Source: Symbiodinium kawagutii (taxonomy: Eukaryota > Sar > Dinophyceae > Suessiales > Symbiodiniaceae). From it: 64,000 nucleotides of DNA. The translations under genes and the position numbers were made by a program. The first letter of the stretch is position 1, and each line of letters opens with the position of its first letter. Positions 1 to 10,099 of this stretch are shown here, piece by piece. The DNA is taken from contig VSDK01028694.1 of NCBI GenBank assembly GCA_009767595.1, forward strand, positions 178,157 to 242,156, read 5' to 3'. The notes under the pieces were generated by a model, which searched no databases, was not told the origin of the DNA, and saw only the letters and a list, made by a program, of their open reading frames with translations.

Positions 1-901
1 CTTTCGCTTTGAGGTCAGCATAGTCATTGCCCCACTGGTAGTATCTTGACAACGAGGGCATCTGGTCGACGTTGGTGACATGGGATTTGATCTTATGAAA
101 AGTCACATCCACTCCTTCCCGTGCATGCCATATCTGAACCAAGATGTCGCAATGCTCAAAGCTGGTGAGTTCCTGCCAGGTAGCAGCTCGAAGGGTGGTA
201 GTCACCATGTCAATGGTAGCCTGGTTGTCCACAAAGAGCTCTCCATACGCAGCTCGAGTGATCACACATGCCACTGCTTGAAGCTCAGATCGCAGGATGT
301 CTTGTTCCCCTTGGTTACGTGCGGCAGCAACGCAGGCAAAACATGGCATGTCATGAGTGGGCCCAGTCCAGGTGTTGGAATAGGCAACTCGTTGCTCATC
401 AGAAGTGCACAGGTCTAGAACTACAGCATATGCCCCATAAGTGGTGTGCGGGGAACAAGGGAACTTACTGGATCCATCAGTAAACCACAGAACCCTGGAG
501 CGTTGTTGTCTAGCCGTCGCTACAAAGCTCAAGACTGCATCTGAGAAGGTTGCCAAAGGGTATTGAAAAAGCAAGTCCTGGTATGCTGATTGCAAAGGAT
601 GCTGTAACACCACGGAGAACTCAGCTTGTGTGGATCCATGTTCATGATATGCGTCAATTCGTGGTTGAAATGGTGCCCTAATCTCTGACCCCACTGGACA
701 TTCCAAGAGGCGGTGAGTGCGGGAGTCCTCTTGCTGGCAGTGTATGCAACTGCCATCATCTTGTTCATTCCAGTGAGCTCGCTGGGAGCTGGTTTGGCTG
801 GAAAAAGAAATGTGTTTCAAAAGGCTGGCCATCGCATTCTCAGGAAACTTCTTCAAAACTGCGACCGTCGCAGCTCTATCGATATCGCCAGAAAAAATTG
901 C
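1..901 (-). pseudogene. Zinc knuckle plus RNase H, frame-shifted continuation of element A
   Basis: This is an open minus-strand frame with no start codon, running from just after a TAA at 902-904 past the left edge. It begins at the T6 run where the RT frame is lost and is offset by -1 from it. It encodes a CX2CX7HX4C knuckle (CIHCQQEDSRTHRLLEC) and then an RNase H fold. All acidic catalytic positions are visible: WFTDGSSKF, DILRSELQAV, LFVDNQATID and WGNDYADLK, together with the KIKSH histidine. This is the RNH module normally fused behind RT in this element type. The break may be a real indel or a sequencing error in the homopolymer. It is partial because the window ends. Confidence 0.8.
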
Positions 902-3081
902 TTAGTTCGATGGGACTTCTGAAGAACTAACTTATCCAACCACGCCTGTTGCAGAAACCTCTGGATTCGCTTGGGACTGCTACACAAAAGTGAGATGGAG
1001 GTAAAAGCCGTGACTCGGAGGTTCGCATCCATGTCTATTGTCCAGTTCAACTGCGACAGGATGTATCCCAAAGTGGAAGCCGGCCCCTTCACATGACTGA
1101 TCCCACCTTGGAAGCGGGTAGTGATCAAGAGAAAGTTGAGTCCCTGTTCATCATCAGCCGCATGTAACAAAAACCTACGTGCACCCAAAATGATCCTCAG
1201 CATCATCTGGTACTCTGGGTCAAGGATAGTGGAAAGGGTACAAGCTAGGGAAATGCACGGTGTAGCATTATGTGTGTTACCCAAAAGAGCCGTGGCGACC
1301 TTGGTTCGAACGGATTCAAGCACATGATCAGCCAGGGGACGAATCTCCGTTCCATGTAACATTGCAGGGAAAACACTGGATCTAATCATGTGTTCACGCA
1401 CTTTATATCCCAGTGGCATAGCTCTTAGTCTATCCAACCGTTGCACAGCATTAGCGACTCGTTCTTGTGCTAAAGCAGTACGGGCATTACCTGAATACTG
1501 CATTTGCATTCCTAAGTCAGCAGCTGAGTGTTTACGAGCTGGGCATTGGTCACCACTATGGTGGGACATGTCGAAATGCAGCTGGTCTGCATCCTCAGCA
1601 TGGAGCGCCCAGTACCAAGTCTTCCCCCAGTCTATGGGTGGTCCCGCCAGAACAGTGACCCGGCAAGTGGTTTCCAAAGCTATATGATGTGCAGAGGGTG
1701 CCTCACAGGACCAAGACCAGTTGTCGGCATAAGCACTCAAAGACAAACCAGCTTCAGAGGGTACATGGTATTCCATACTGGCCACCCAAAATGCCGAGAC
1801 GGCAACCATTGCAATAACCGACCAATGGTCTCCTTCAGGCAGTCCCACAGTGCAGGGGCCTGCACTGGAGACTACTGCACCCAAACACCATTCCCTGGTG
1901 AGCACTGCAATGGATTGGATCCACTGGCGTAGTAACTGTTCAGCAATGCCTAACCACCTAAGTAACTGGTATACAAACCGCCACCTAAGGTTGTTGAAGC
2001 ACTTCTGGAGGTCGAGTGTCACTCCACTTCGTCGTTTGTTCTGTTTCTTGCTAAGCTCAAGTTGCAGTTGGGATTCAAAGGCAGCTGACACTGCACCTCG
2101 TTTTGGCAACAGTCCGGTTACCCCTTTTGGGATATGTTGCGCAAAAAACCGACTGACCTGTGTATATATGGTTTTGCCCCACACACGATACAACTGACTT
2201 AGCACCGTTATGGGTCGTGACTGCGAAGGACCGGCCAAAGAGGTGGTTTTAGCTTGAGGGCATGTGTAACCAACCATGAACCATCCTGGGAAGCCATGTT
2301 GGTACAGCTGTAACACTTGGGCCATGTCATGTAGCAGGACCTGAGGCAGGTCCTTCAATTCCTGGGCACTGATGCCGTCTGGCCCTCGTGCTGAGCGGCT
2401 TTTCAAGCTTGAAACCGCATCTTGCCAAAGCTGCATGTCTGAGAGGTCCACGCTAAGGTGCTCTGGGACTGGTGGAATGACCCGGGTAATTTCCTCATCT
2501 ATATCTTGATCCTGCAAGAACCCCATTTCCAATGGTGCATGCTGCCAAATAGGTTGCCAAAAACCATTCAAAGCCGAAGCAACATCATGGGCTTGAACTA
2601 GATGCTGAGTTTGGCTAAATTGAACTGGTTCCGCAGTGAAGGCAAAGGTGGCTGGAAAACAAATCTCAATGAAGTATTCTCCAAAAGAGGTTATATATGC
2701 AGGTGTATCATTGACCAGAATTGGAAATTCCTGGCGAAGTTGGCTGAGGTCGGCAATGCTAGCATACATGTCAAAATGGGAATCCCACTGGTTCGGTGCC
2801 AGCATAGCTTCCCCTTGCACAATCTGTCCGAGTTCCCGAATGATCGGTCGTCCCGGTCCTCTAACTGCAGCGAATGCTTGCTTGTTGTGTCCAGATTTTT
2901 TATCTAGATATCTCTGATATTCCTGTTTTGCTTTGGCAGTTCGAAGATCATCTTGAAGTCGCACTTCCACATGGTGTCTAACTAACTGGGCAACCTGGTG
3001 GAGCCATGTGGTAGTAGGGAGGGGGAAATGCGGGGGTCCTACCTCAGGAAGTCGATCCCACAGCCAATGCAAGAAAGACAT
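853..3081 (-). CDS. Reverse transcriptase (non-LTR type), 742 aa
   Basis: Likely RNA-directed DNA polymerase of a LINE-like element. Visible RT landmarks: SARGPDGISAQELKDLP (about residues 230-246), SRPITVLSQLYRVWGK (288-303), motif A TLDLQKCFNNL with the catalytic Asp at 357, motif B GLPEGDHWS (413-421) and motif C YADNWSW (451-457). Motif C has Asp-Asn where most RTs have Asp-Asp; element B shares this. A thumb-like region follows (RLRAMPLGYK about 551-560; SSVFPAMLHGTEI about 568-580). The ORF stops (QF-stop) before the zinc knuckle, which continues in another frame starting at a T6 run near 893-898. The first Met at 3081 was used because a stop lies in frame just upstream, but the true N-terminus is probably lost. 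Activity is doubtful because of truncation and the frame break. Confidence 0.85.
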   Translation of the reverse strand: MSFLHWLWDRLPEVGPPHFPLPTTTWLHQVAQLVRHHVEVRLQDDLRTAKAKQEYQRYLDKKSGHNKQAFAAVRGPGRPIIRELGQIVQGEAMLAPNQWDSHFDMYASIADLSQLRQEFPILVNDTPAYITSFGEYFIEICFPATFAFTAEPVQFSQTQHLVQAHDVASALNGFWQPIWQHAPLEMGFLQDQDIDEEITRVIPPVPEHLSVDLSDMQLWQDAVSSLKSRSARGPDGISAQELKDLPQVLLHDMAQVLQLYQHGFPGWFMVGYTCPQAKTTSLAGPSQSRPITVLSQLYRVWGKTIYTQVSRFFAQHIPKGVTGLLPKRGAVSAAFESQLQLELSKKQNKRRSGVTLDLQKCFNNLRWRFVYQLLRWLGIAEQLLRQWIQSIAVLTREWCLGAVVSSAGPCTVGLPEGDHWSVIAMVAVSAFWVASMEYHVPSEAGLSLSAYADNWSWSCEAPSAHHIALETTCRVTVLAGPPIDWGKTWYWALHAEDADQLHFDMSHHSGDQCPARKHSAADLGMQMQYSGNARTALAQERVANAVQRLDRLRAMPLGYKVREHMIRSSVFPAMLHGTEIRPLADHVLESVRTKVATALLGNTHNATPCISLACTLSTILDPEYQMMLRIILGARRFLLHAADDEQGLNFLLITTRFQGGISHVKGPASTLGYILSQLNWTIDMDANLRVTAFTSISLLCSSPKRIQRFLQQAWLDKLVLQKSHRTKQFFLAISIELRRSQF

Positions 3082-3103
3082 ACCAAAAGATCTATCTTCA
3101 CTA

Positions 3104-3175
3104 AATATTAGTTAACCAACCATGTGGTATAGTAACTACTAGGCAGAATAAACAAAGTTTGAACCCACCAACCAG
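3104..3175. mobile_element. Half copy of MITE family MT-A
   Basis: The stretch ends in TTTGAACCCACCAACCAG, the right terminal repeat of family MT-A, and contains the family's internal AACCAACCAT motif and a diverged form of its CTAGGGAAAATAAA stretch. The left third of the family is missing exactly where retroelement A begins, so element A may have inserted into the MITE or copied across it. Confidence 0.6.
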
Positions 3176-3380
3176 TTATATTCCTTGCCATCCATCCATC
3201 TGCAGTTACTCGATCATCTACAATCTATAATCAAGTCTTAATCCTGGGTAAATATTACTCAATCATCTATAATCCCAAGCAAAAAATGATCCAAACAAAA
3301 ATCATAGGCAAAATATCTAACCTATTACCATGAAGATGATGATAAACCTTTTACCTAAGGAACATATCTCACCTATCAAC

Positions 3381-3459
3381 CCTTATGATCCCCTTGATCC
3401 TGTGACTTTTCGGTGCTGACCACACTGCCATCGTCGCCTGCCAGCTCCTGTCGCATAGC
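3381..3459 (-). CDS. Candidate exon (minus-strand gene)
   Basis: Acceptor TTCCACCAG precedes an open reading stretch AMRQELAGDDGSVVSTEK..., which continues to a GTTGAT donor. The 26 codons are balanced and unlike the surrounding low-complexity DNA. Product unknown. The downstream exon would lie beyond retroelement A or outside the window. Confidence 0.4.
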
Positions 3460-3469
3460 CTGGTGGAAC

Positions 3470-3905
3470 CAATGGCATCACACGCGGGGCAAGCAATGCG
3501 GCTGGTGGATGATGGCTGGTTGATGGTGGCTGGTTGATGATGGTTGGCAATGGTCGGTTGGTTGGTTCGTGGTGGTTGCTTCATGGCAGTGGCTGATTAG
3601 TGATGATTGGTTCCTAATGGCTGACATGGTTCATAGTGGTCAATGATGATTGGTTCGGTTCAAAAAACGGCTGATGGCTGGTCAGTGATGGAATGGTTGG
3701 TAGTGATGGGTTGTTCTTAACAATGATTGAGTAACAATGGTTGGTTGCTTGTGGTTGGCAGTGGCTGGTTAATGATGGTTGGTTCCTGATGGTTGATTCA
3801 TGCTGGGTTGTCAATAGTGGTTGGTTTATGATCGCTGCTTGACAATGGTTCAAAACGGTGGTTGGCAGAACTTAGTGATACTGGTTGGTACTGGTCAATA
3901 ACAGT
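3470..3905. repeat. Degenerate TTGATGGTTGG-type repeat
   Basis: Loosely tandem variants of TGGTTGATGATGG and TGGCTGGTTGATGG fill this stretch. The same degenerate repeat, or its complement ATCAACCATTATCAACC, recurs at about 24.9-25.1, 36.25-36.4, 41.3-41.5, 43.1-43.6 and 47.2-47.9 kb. No gene is seen here. Confidence 0.6.
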
Positions 3906-4233
3906 CATGCAATGCCACGGTTGGCCAAGAGTAGTAGGGTCAATCCCCGAAGATATGGCACCCCAGGGTTTTAAGCCATATCAACATGGAAAGATGCATC
4001 GATCTAAGCAATTCAACGAATGTCCAAACCAAACAAATAGTGTGAACAAGTTTGCTCATGGCGATTCGCACAAACATAAATAGACTCATATGTATTTGTA
4101 TATATCATGATTATCACTACCATTATTAGTAATATTATTACTATGTTCTGTCTTTCTGAAAATCTCCCAGGAAATGTATGGCAAAGGACAATCATATATA
4201 AGTACACATATAAGCATATCTAAATACATATAT

Positions 4234-4335
4234 GGGTGTTTCTCAAAATAGGGGTACCCCCAAATCATCTAGTTATTAACCATTTGTAGTCATAAACCAT
4301 CCATTTTTGGGGTACCCCGATTTTGAGAAACCACC
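4234..4335. mobile_element. MITE family MT-B, copy 1
   Basis: A 102-bp element with long terminal inverted repeats. The left end is GGGTGTTTCTCAAAATAGGG; the right end, read on the other strand, is GGTGGTTTCTCAAAATCGGG. Both arms continue into GGTACCCC. It is non-coding. Flanks ATAT/ATGT match at 3 of 4 bases. Its right end coincides with the proposed 5' splice site of the exon at 4336-4472. Confidence 0.8.
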
Positions 4336-4472
4336 ATGTAAATATGGCTTGTCTCCAGGCAACTGACAATGCAGCAGTCTTTCCGGTCACGGCATTCATT
4401 CCCAATCGCACCTGAAGGAACAACGTGGCATCTTTGAAGCCAACACCAGACTGGCCGCGGCGGGCCGGTGGT
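4336..4472 (-). CDS. Candidate exon abutting an MT-B element
   Basis: After a CTGCAG acceptor, an open frame reads CRPPARRGQSGVGFKDATLF and then QVRLGMNAVTGKTAALSVAW. Codon use is gene-like over about 40 residues and fades toward the MITE. The first GT after the coding-like part that fits is the G-GTGGTT formed by the terminal repeat of the MT-B element at 4234-4335. Function unknown. An internal acceptor-like CAG-GTG at 4411-4413 means it could instead be two exons. Confidence 0.4.
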
Positions 4473-4509
4473 CTGCAGGTTTTCTGCATGGTGGGGTCCG
4501 AAGTCACAA

Positions 4510-5720
4510 AATGGCAGGTGGCATATGATACAACGACTCTATGCTGTTTCTCAAGATAGGATGGCTAACCATCATGAATGGTGAATTTCATAGGGGTTAA
4601 CAAGCAGCAAGAAAAGGCGAGCTATATATACCAACTATTAATGGGGTCAAGCCAGGCCACGGGGACCTGTAAGGTATGGTTGTTTTATTGCTCGATCAAT
4701 ACTCGAAGATTGATGAATAGAAAGGAAGATTGAGGGGTGGCTCGATTTTGACAAAAAGCCAAACAACAAAAAGGGAAAACAACCAAACAACAAATCAGCA
4801 AACCCACCATCAAGGATTAATCATGACTCATTGACGGATGAAAATGCTTAAAATGGCTAATGATGGTTGAGAATAATGTTTAATAATAGTGTTCTCACGA
4901 GATTGGTTTCTGGGAAAAATGCAATCTCCAAGAAATTCTTGGGCTTTCAATAATTTGGTGGTTTCACAGCATAGTCATCATCTATATGAAGACGCCAACC
5001 ATAGCTTTGGGGTCCTCTATGGCTTGAGAAACACCCAAATATAATATTTATGGTCACTCTCCCCTATTCTTAACCATTATGAATGAGGTTATAACCCCCA
5101 TATAACTGCTACGAACCCCCATCAGCTCTGGGCAAAAACAGCCTTGGTTGAACCCTGCACCATCGAGTCTTGGGGTACTTTGCTCCCTGCAAAAGTGTCA
5201 AGCTTGGAAGCAGTGACCCCCAAAGGTGCCTATTCATCGCCAGTTAATCAATGGGGGGGAGTAGCCCGTTAATGGTGAATCCAGGTTCAGAAATGGGCTA
5301 CAAACTTGCTGTCGAGAATTGGGTGTTTGGCTTGAGGCTGATCTATTCTTGGCCCTGGTCTTTGCAATGCTTTGAAGTCACTGAGCTTTGCCGCTTCTGA
5401 AACCAATCAAATAGCTCCAGAGTGGCACGCCCAAATGTTATAAGCAGGTTAAGAAGCCATCTAACAAACTTCTTATATCTACCATTTGCCTGGTAGTGAC
5501 CCTAGTCATATCCCAATTGACCTGAGCTATAGCCATTCTTAACCTCGTTTAACCATCAAAAACCATCATCAACCCAAGTTGAACGTTCATTTGGGGGATA
5601 TTATTCCATGTTAACAGGCGTTATTACCCACTATTATGACAATTATGAACCATCATTTACCTTAAGTTCACCGGCCCTACAGGGTACCAGGACCAACAAG
5701 GCACGAGCCGCGCTGTCTGC
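4510..5720. other. AT-rich non-coding stretch
   Basis: No supported gene. It holds degenerate ATCATCAACC-type repeats and a diverged MT-B-like copy around 4960-5037 (GGTGGTTTCAC ... GAGAAACACC). A possible 30-40 bp microexon follows a TTTTGCAG near 5195 on the minus strand but is too short to judge. Confidence 0.4.
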
Positions 5721-5724
5721 TCAC

Positions 5725-5793
5725 CTCAACCAAGCAGCTGCGCAGCTGCACGAGTTTCCTCACAGAATCTATGGTGAATGGTGGGCCAACGAG
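5725..5793 (-). CDS. Candidate exon, 23 codons
   Basis: Acceptor GGTTGAG is followed by an in-phase open stretch LVGPPFTIDSVRKLVQLRSC ending LVE, then a GTGAGC donor close to the eukaryotic consensus. The exon is phase 0 at both ends. The plus strand is also open here, but lacks a good donor. Product not recognised. Confidence 0.45.
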
Positions 5794-5799
5794 CTCAAC

Positions 5800-6890
5800 C
5801 GTTTGTGATCACTGCAGTACCGTAATAGAGATGAATAGAGTATGTAATATGGGTGATGAATGGTGATAAATGGTGATTGATGTGGGGTGATGGTGAGTGG
5901 TACTGATATTGGATATGCAATCAAAGATTGAAAACAATCGCAATTGGTTTCATGATTGATAGTGAATCAGCGCAAGAAATCATAAATTTGCAAATGCACT
6001 TCAGGATGTAGTTAAGCCGTTGCGATGCTCTTCCAAGGGCGGACGTCATTCACTGTGCAAAGAGCACAAGGTTCTAGACACTTTTTGTTTGAATCTTGGG
6101 CAGGTTATCTTTTTAAAGACAATACACATACAGTAGTTGGTCATAACCATCAAATTACCATCAACTCCCCATGATTCAACCATGTTGTAACCATTCCTTC
6201 AGCAACTACTTTACATATTTCGATATCGCCTGAGCTTGTTCATGTACGCGCTTGTTCATCATGTCTCTCCATTCTTGGGAGCTCATGAGAAAACAATTCT
6301 CTCCCACCAGTTAGGACAAAGGGTAGGGCCATGAGTCACTGGGTTGGTTGATAGGAAAATTGACCTGCGAAACCCTTCTTTGAACCACCATTTACAGGGG
6401 TTTTGCAGGTTTCCCACAATTTTGGGAATGAAAACCTGGCGTCCTTGTTGTGAAGCATCCGCGACATGATCGCATGACTCTGTGCTGTTTACGAGTTGGT
6501 TCGGAGCCACTGTAATTGTAGGAGTTGTCACAACTACATTGCTTATCATACTACGGCTGTTTAAGTTATGTACTCACTTTACTCATTTAACAACCCTTCT
6601 ATGGCAATTGTTGGCTATTGGAGGTGACGTATCCCTAGGCACCGCTGCGACTGGTCCTGTCTTCCTTTTCTTCATTTGATTCAGCTCCTACCAAGAGGAG
6701 ACCCAACGGCTAAGCTGCGAAACTGCAGACCATCCAAACCCAGGGCAGAGACAGAATCACCATCAGGATGGCCACAAGTTGTCGACAGGGCTGGATGGTT
6801 TCACCCACAAATGCAGTTCAGAATTGTAATTGCATAGTGGGTTTGTCCCTTAATGATGTACCCCCTCTAGTTGGTAGGTTTCCCAGTAAT
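5800..6890. other. Non-coding stretch
   Basis: Mostly AT-rich unique DNA. Two minus-strand patches look weakly coding, one near 6620-6675 (MKKRKTGPVAAVP) and one near 6715-6775 (hydrophobic LVAILMVILSLPWVWMV), but neither has a convincing pair of splice sites. Confidence 0.3.
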
Positions 6891-6895
6891 GTAAT

Positions 6896-6995
6896 CTGGT
6901 TGGTGGTTTCAATCCCAATGAAAACTATTAATCAACCAATCATTTGTTCCTAGTTACTAGGGAAAATAAAACATGTCAATCAAAACACCAACCGG
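6896..6995. mobile_element. MITE family MT-A, copy 1
   Basis: A 100-bp element starting CTGGTTGGTGGTTTCAA and ending CACCAACCGG, with the internal ACTAGGGAAAATAAAACATG shared by other copies. Flanks TAAT/CAAT match at 3 of 4 bases. Confidence 0.75.
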
Positions 6996-6999
6996 CAAT

Positions 7000-8530
7000 G
7001 ATCATCTGGGGATGGTTGGGGGGTAGCACCTGGCTTCTTTGGGAGTGCCATGCGGGAGGTACGAGGTGGTCATTTGTTGCTCGGAACAAGATGCAAATCA
7101 TGGGGCTGTGTTTGAAAAGTCATATGTATACATATATATATATATACCAACTTGTGCAATTATCCTCTAGTTAGTAACCATGACATGGAACATCTGTCGG
7201 AACATGTCTGGACAAGTGTGTTTCCAACTTGAGATAACTTTGTTCGGCTAAAGGCCGTTCTGTTGGATTCTGACACCAAAGAACTTTGGGAACTTGAATA
7301 GGCATGATTGCTGAAGGGTATAGTCCATTCCGCACAACATTAGTTTTCAAGACTCAGTTAGTTGGCCAAGTCTAGTGAATCATCTGGAGCTGATCCAGTT
7401 GCATCGGTAGTTGCAGCAATAGGACCTAATTGTCTATACCTGTTGGCTCTGACAGCTGCATACTAGTAGGAGTGTGTATATCTAAAAACCTACATCTATG
7501 ATCTTGCACAAAAAAACTCGCTCTGCCAGCGATAATCAGTTGTCAAGTTTATCAACAGGATCCAGTAGGTGAGAACATCTACGTTGGACAACTGTGCTTG
7601 TGCAAAAAGCCGTTCATCGTGGTTGCAAAACAGCGCTGCCGAGATGATCAAAAAACAACTGATTGGATTATATCCCTGGTATGAGCTGCAGTCATCAAAT
7701 AATCCAACTCATCTACACATCAACTACTTGAATTAGTGCAAGCAACGAGTTGGATAATGACCATCAACTCATCTCCAAAACAGGGCGCTTTCACACTGCT
7801 CGATGAGCAAATTCTCAGACCGCCCAATCCCGTCCTTCGGCGGCCCTTAGAAGCGGAGACTCTGAGGATTTAAGGCGGATGCTGGCGGCTTGTTGATTGG
7901 CAAATAACCATGATGTAACATGGCTAAATGAAATCTGCTGAAGAATGGTTCAATCATTTGTTTGTTGAATTTGTTGAAAGTTTAGGATGATTAGTACTCA
8001 GTAATGGTTAAGCAATGCTCTATCATACTTTATTAGTGATTAAACAAGGGCTTCAGCGCCCTCCGGCATCCTAGATATGCTAAATCGAACCAACAAATAT
8101 CCAAAAAAACTCAACATTGGTTGGCGAGCTGGGCCGTTGATGGCGCTTAAGTGGTGCTCATATCACTGCGCGTCAATTAGGATATCTAGGTATCAACAGC
8201 AACTGGAATTTGCATTACCATGGTCAATGAAATTGCGAGTCGCGTCAAAGTGAGCAGAATCGAATCGATGACCACTATCCCATATCTCCATTGTTGTCCA
8301 TCGTGCCCGCTACTGCATCCGCAGAATTCAGTCATTGCCAATTGTAGCGTATAGTTCAACATAATGTATTAGTGCAACTGTTACACTATCATTAACAATT
8401 AGTGGAACATTAGCCAAAAATAGTTGCCAATTAGTGCAACTGAACATCCGAGTAATTTAAGTGCTTTGCTGGTGGTCGTGGGAATTCGTTCGTCAGGTCG
8501 ATAGGCTAGAGTCGTTTTTAATCAGCTAGC
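7000..8530. other. Non-coding stretch
   Basis: No supported gene. There is a GC-rich island at about 7790-7880 that could include a minus-strand microexon, and several near-repeats of an ATTAGTGCAACTG motif at 8360-8450. Confidence 0.3.
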
Positions 8531-8535
8531 ATGCC

Positions 8536-8623
8536 CCAGTGGCTCCATGTATGGCATATTTACCTACATGTACCTATAAAATGACCCAAATGTAGGTAAA
8601 TATGCTCTACATGGAGCATCTGG
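8536..8623. repeat. Long imperfect palindrome, 34-bp arms
   Basis: Arms 8536-8569 and 8590-8623 are inverted copies containing GCTCCATGTA and GCATATTTACCTACAT, with a few mismatches and a 20-bp spacer. It could be a fifth small MITE family or a structured element. No second copy was found in the window. Confidence 0.7.
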
Positions 8624-9543
8624 GTGCTCATGTTGGATGTTTTTTTCTTTTCTGAGAATGATGCATTGCTTGTTGTATAGATCAAAAGAACAGCAATGCC
8701 CGTTCAACTCCTCAAGAAAGGGGTCATGGCCGTGTGCAGCCCAGATACGAGTCCTCCACACGGTTCATCCGAGCCTCAGTGGACCCACATGGTCGCTGCT
8801 GGTGTTGGGTGTATCAACGATTGATGCACATGCCCATAGACATGTACATACTCTCATGTACAGGACAGTTGATGGTTGATAAACATGTGTACATAGAATG
8901 TCTATTGATGTAAACAAAGGATATTAATAGATGATGATATGATATGTAAATGTATATCTGTCTATACTAAATACATTTCGGTGATTACCTCTGCACCAAC
9001 CTAGCGACTTCTTTGGAGGATGCTCCCTCAACCAACGCAGAGACGCGTTGACATCAAACAAAGTCATTAGCATCGACCATTGACAGTTACCGGTGGACAG
9101 GAATGTCCATTGACCCTAGAAATGGTTCATAAGAACATTTAACAGAAACTCGTGTGTTTGGTGACTCCAGGGTTTCCTCTAGTTGTCAGTTTCTTACCAG
9201 CCAATCCAGTGAATTGAGTCTTTAAATGTCTTTAAGATTCTTTACAGTGAGTGTTCCAGGGTCATTTGTATGCTTCCGGTTCCTCAACTCATTGCAAGGT
9301 TGAAGTTACACTTACTCCCCACCAAGTAGAGAGATCAGACCGGTTTCCAGTTTCAACTTTCAATCAAGAAACTTAACTTATCCTGGTCGAATTGCTTAGT
9401 CTCAAAGAATTCAATCTCGTACCAACATGCCCAGGCACTTGCATCCATTTGCTCAGCCATCAGCTGCTGTCAAATTTCAAAGAGAATTCTCAGGCTTCCC
9501 GACCGACATGCTCATGAATGCTGCATCCACACTACCAAACTTC

Positions 9544-9587
9544 CTGCGACGTCGCGAGGGCAAAGACCGTTCTTCATGCAGATCCAG
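9544..9587 (-). CDS. Candidate microexon, 44 bp
   Basis: Acceptor GATGACAG is followed by LDLHEERSLPSRRR and ends CGCAG before a GA-type donor (GAAGTT). The plus strand is also open across this island (9427-9699), so strand assignment is uncertain. Function unknown. Confidence 0.3.
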
Positions 9588-9979
9588 CTGTCATCAAACA
9601 GTAGGCTGCACCACTGAAAGGCAGGTTGAAGAGTTGCTTTTATTTTGTGGCTATGTATCTGAAGATCATACACTTACACTTGGACTTGCATTACCTTAAT
9701 TAAAAAACAAAATCAGCTTTGCAATTCTGTTTCTTGGTGATGCTTCAGCAAGTCGAAGCACCAAGTTGCAAACCAATGGAATTCACCCCTCTGCTATCAA
9801 AAAGGTGATTTCCAGCTGTCAAAAACAAAAACGCTCCCTGGGAATCCCTGGGATGTGGTTTCCTTTCCAAAATGTTTCATCCTGTGATAGCGAAGCAGTT
9901 CTGTCAGCAGCTATCAGGGCTGATGTATACAGTTTCCAAACACTTAAAATCAACGTGGAAGATTTGAAATCATTCATAT

Positions 9980-10094
9980 GAGGGTTTCTCAGAATACGGG
10001 TACCCCCAAAAATTGTTGGTATCTATGACTATAGATAATTATATTATATAATAAATTGGATGATTTGGGGAGACCCCTATTTTGAGAAACCACC
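9980..10094. mobile_element. MITE family MT-B, copy 2
   Basis: About 115 bp, with the left end GGGTTTCTCAGAATACGGG continuing into GTACCCCC and the right end CCCCTATTTTGAGAAACCACC. The termini match the family; the AT-rich interior is diverged. Confidence 0.7.
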
Positions 10095-10099
10095 GGACC

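Larger units (their letters stand above)
1..3103 (-). mobile_element. LINE-like retroelement A, 5'-truncated, 3' end outside window
   Basis: A minus-strand retroelement is read from about 3103 down past position 1. It carries pre-RT sequence, a reverse transcriptase, a CCHC-type zinc knuckle and an RNase H domain in that order. No endonuclease domain lies upstream of the RT. In-frame stops occur just upstream of the first Met, and the sequence beyond about 3103 matches a MITE family rather than a retroelement, so the copy looks 5'-truncated, as is common for non-LTR elements. RT and RNase H are in different frames (see 853-3081 and 1-901). Domain order and motifs match element B at 25-36 kb, but the proteins are strongly diverged. 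Confidence 0.85.

Noticed and set aside
853..3081. Group II intron or bacterial retron RT
   Set aside because: No maturase or intron RNA features; the zinc knuckle and RNase H after the RT match a non-LTR retrotransposon.
9427..9699. 90-aa plus-strand frame
   Set aside because: Part of the region fits a minus-strand microexon better (splice pair plus composition); the plus frame lacks support.
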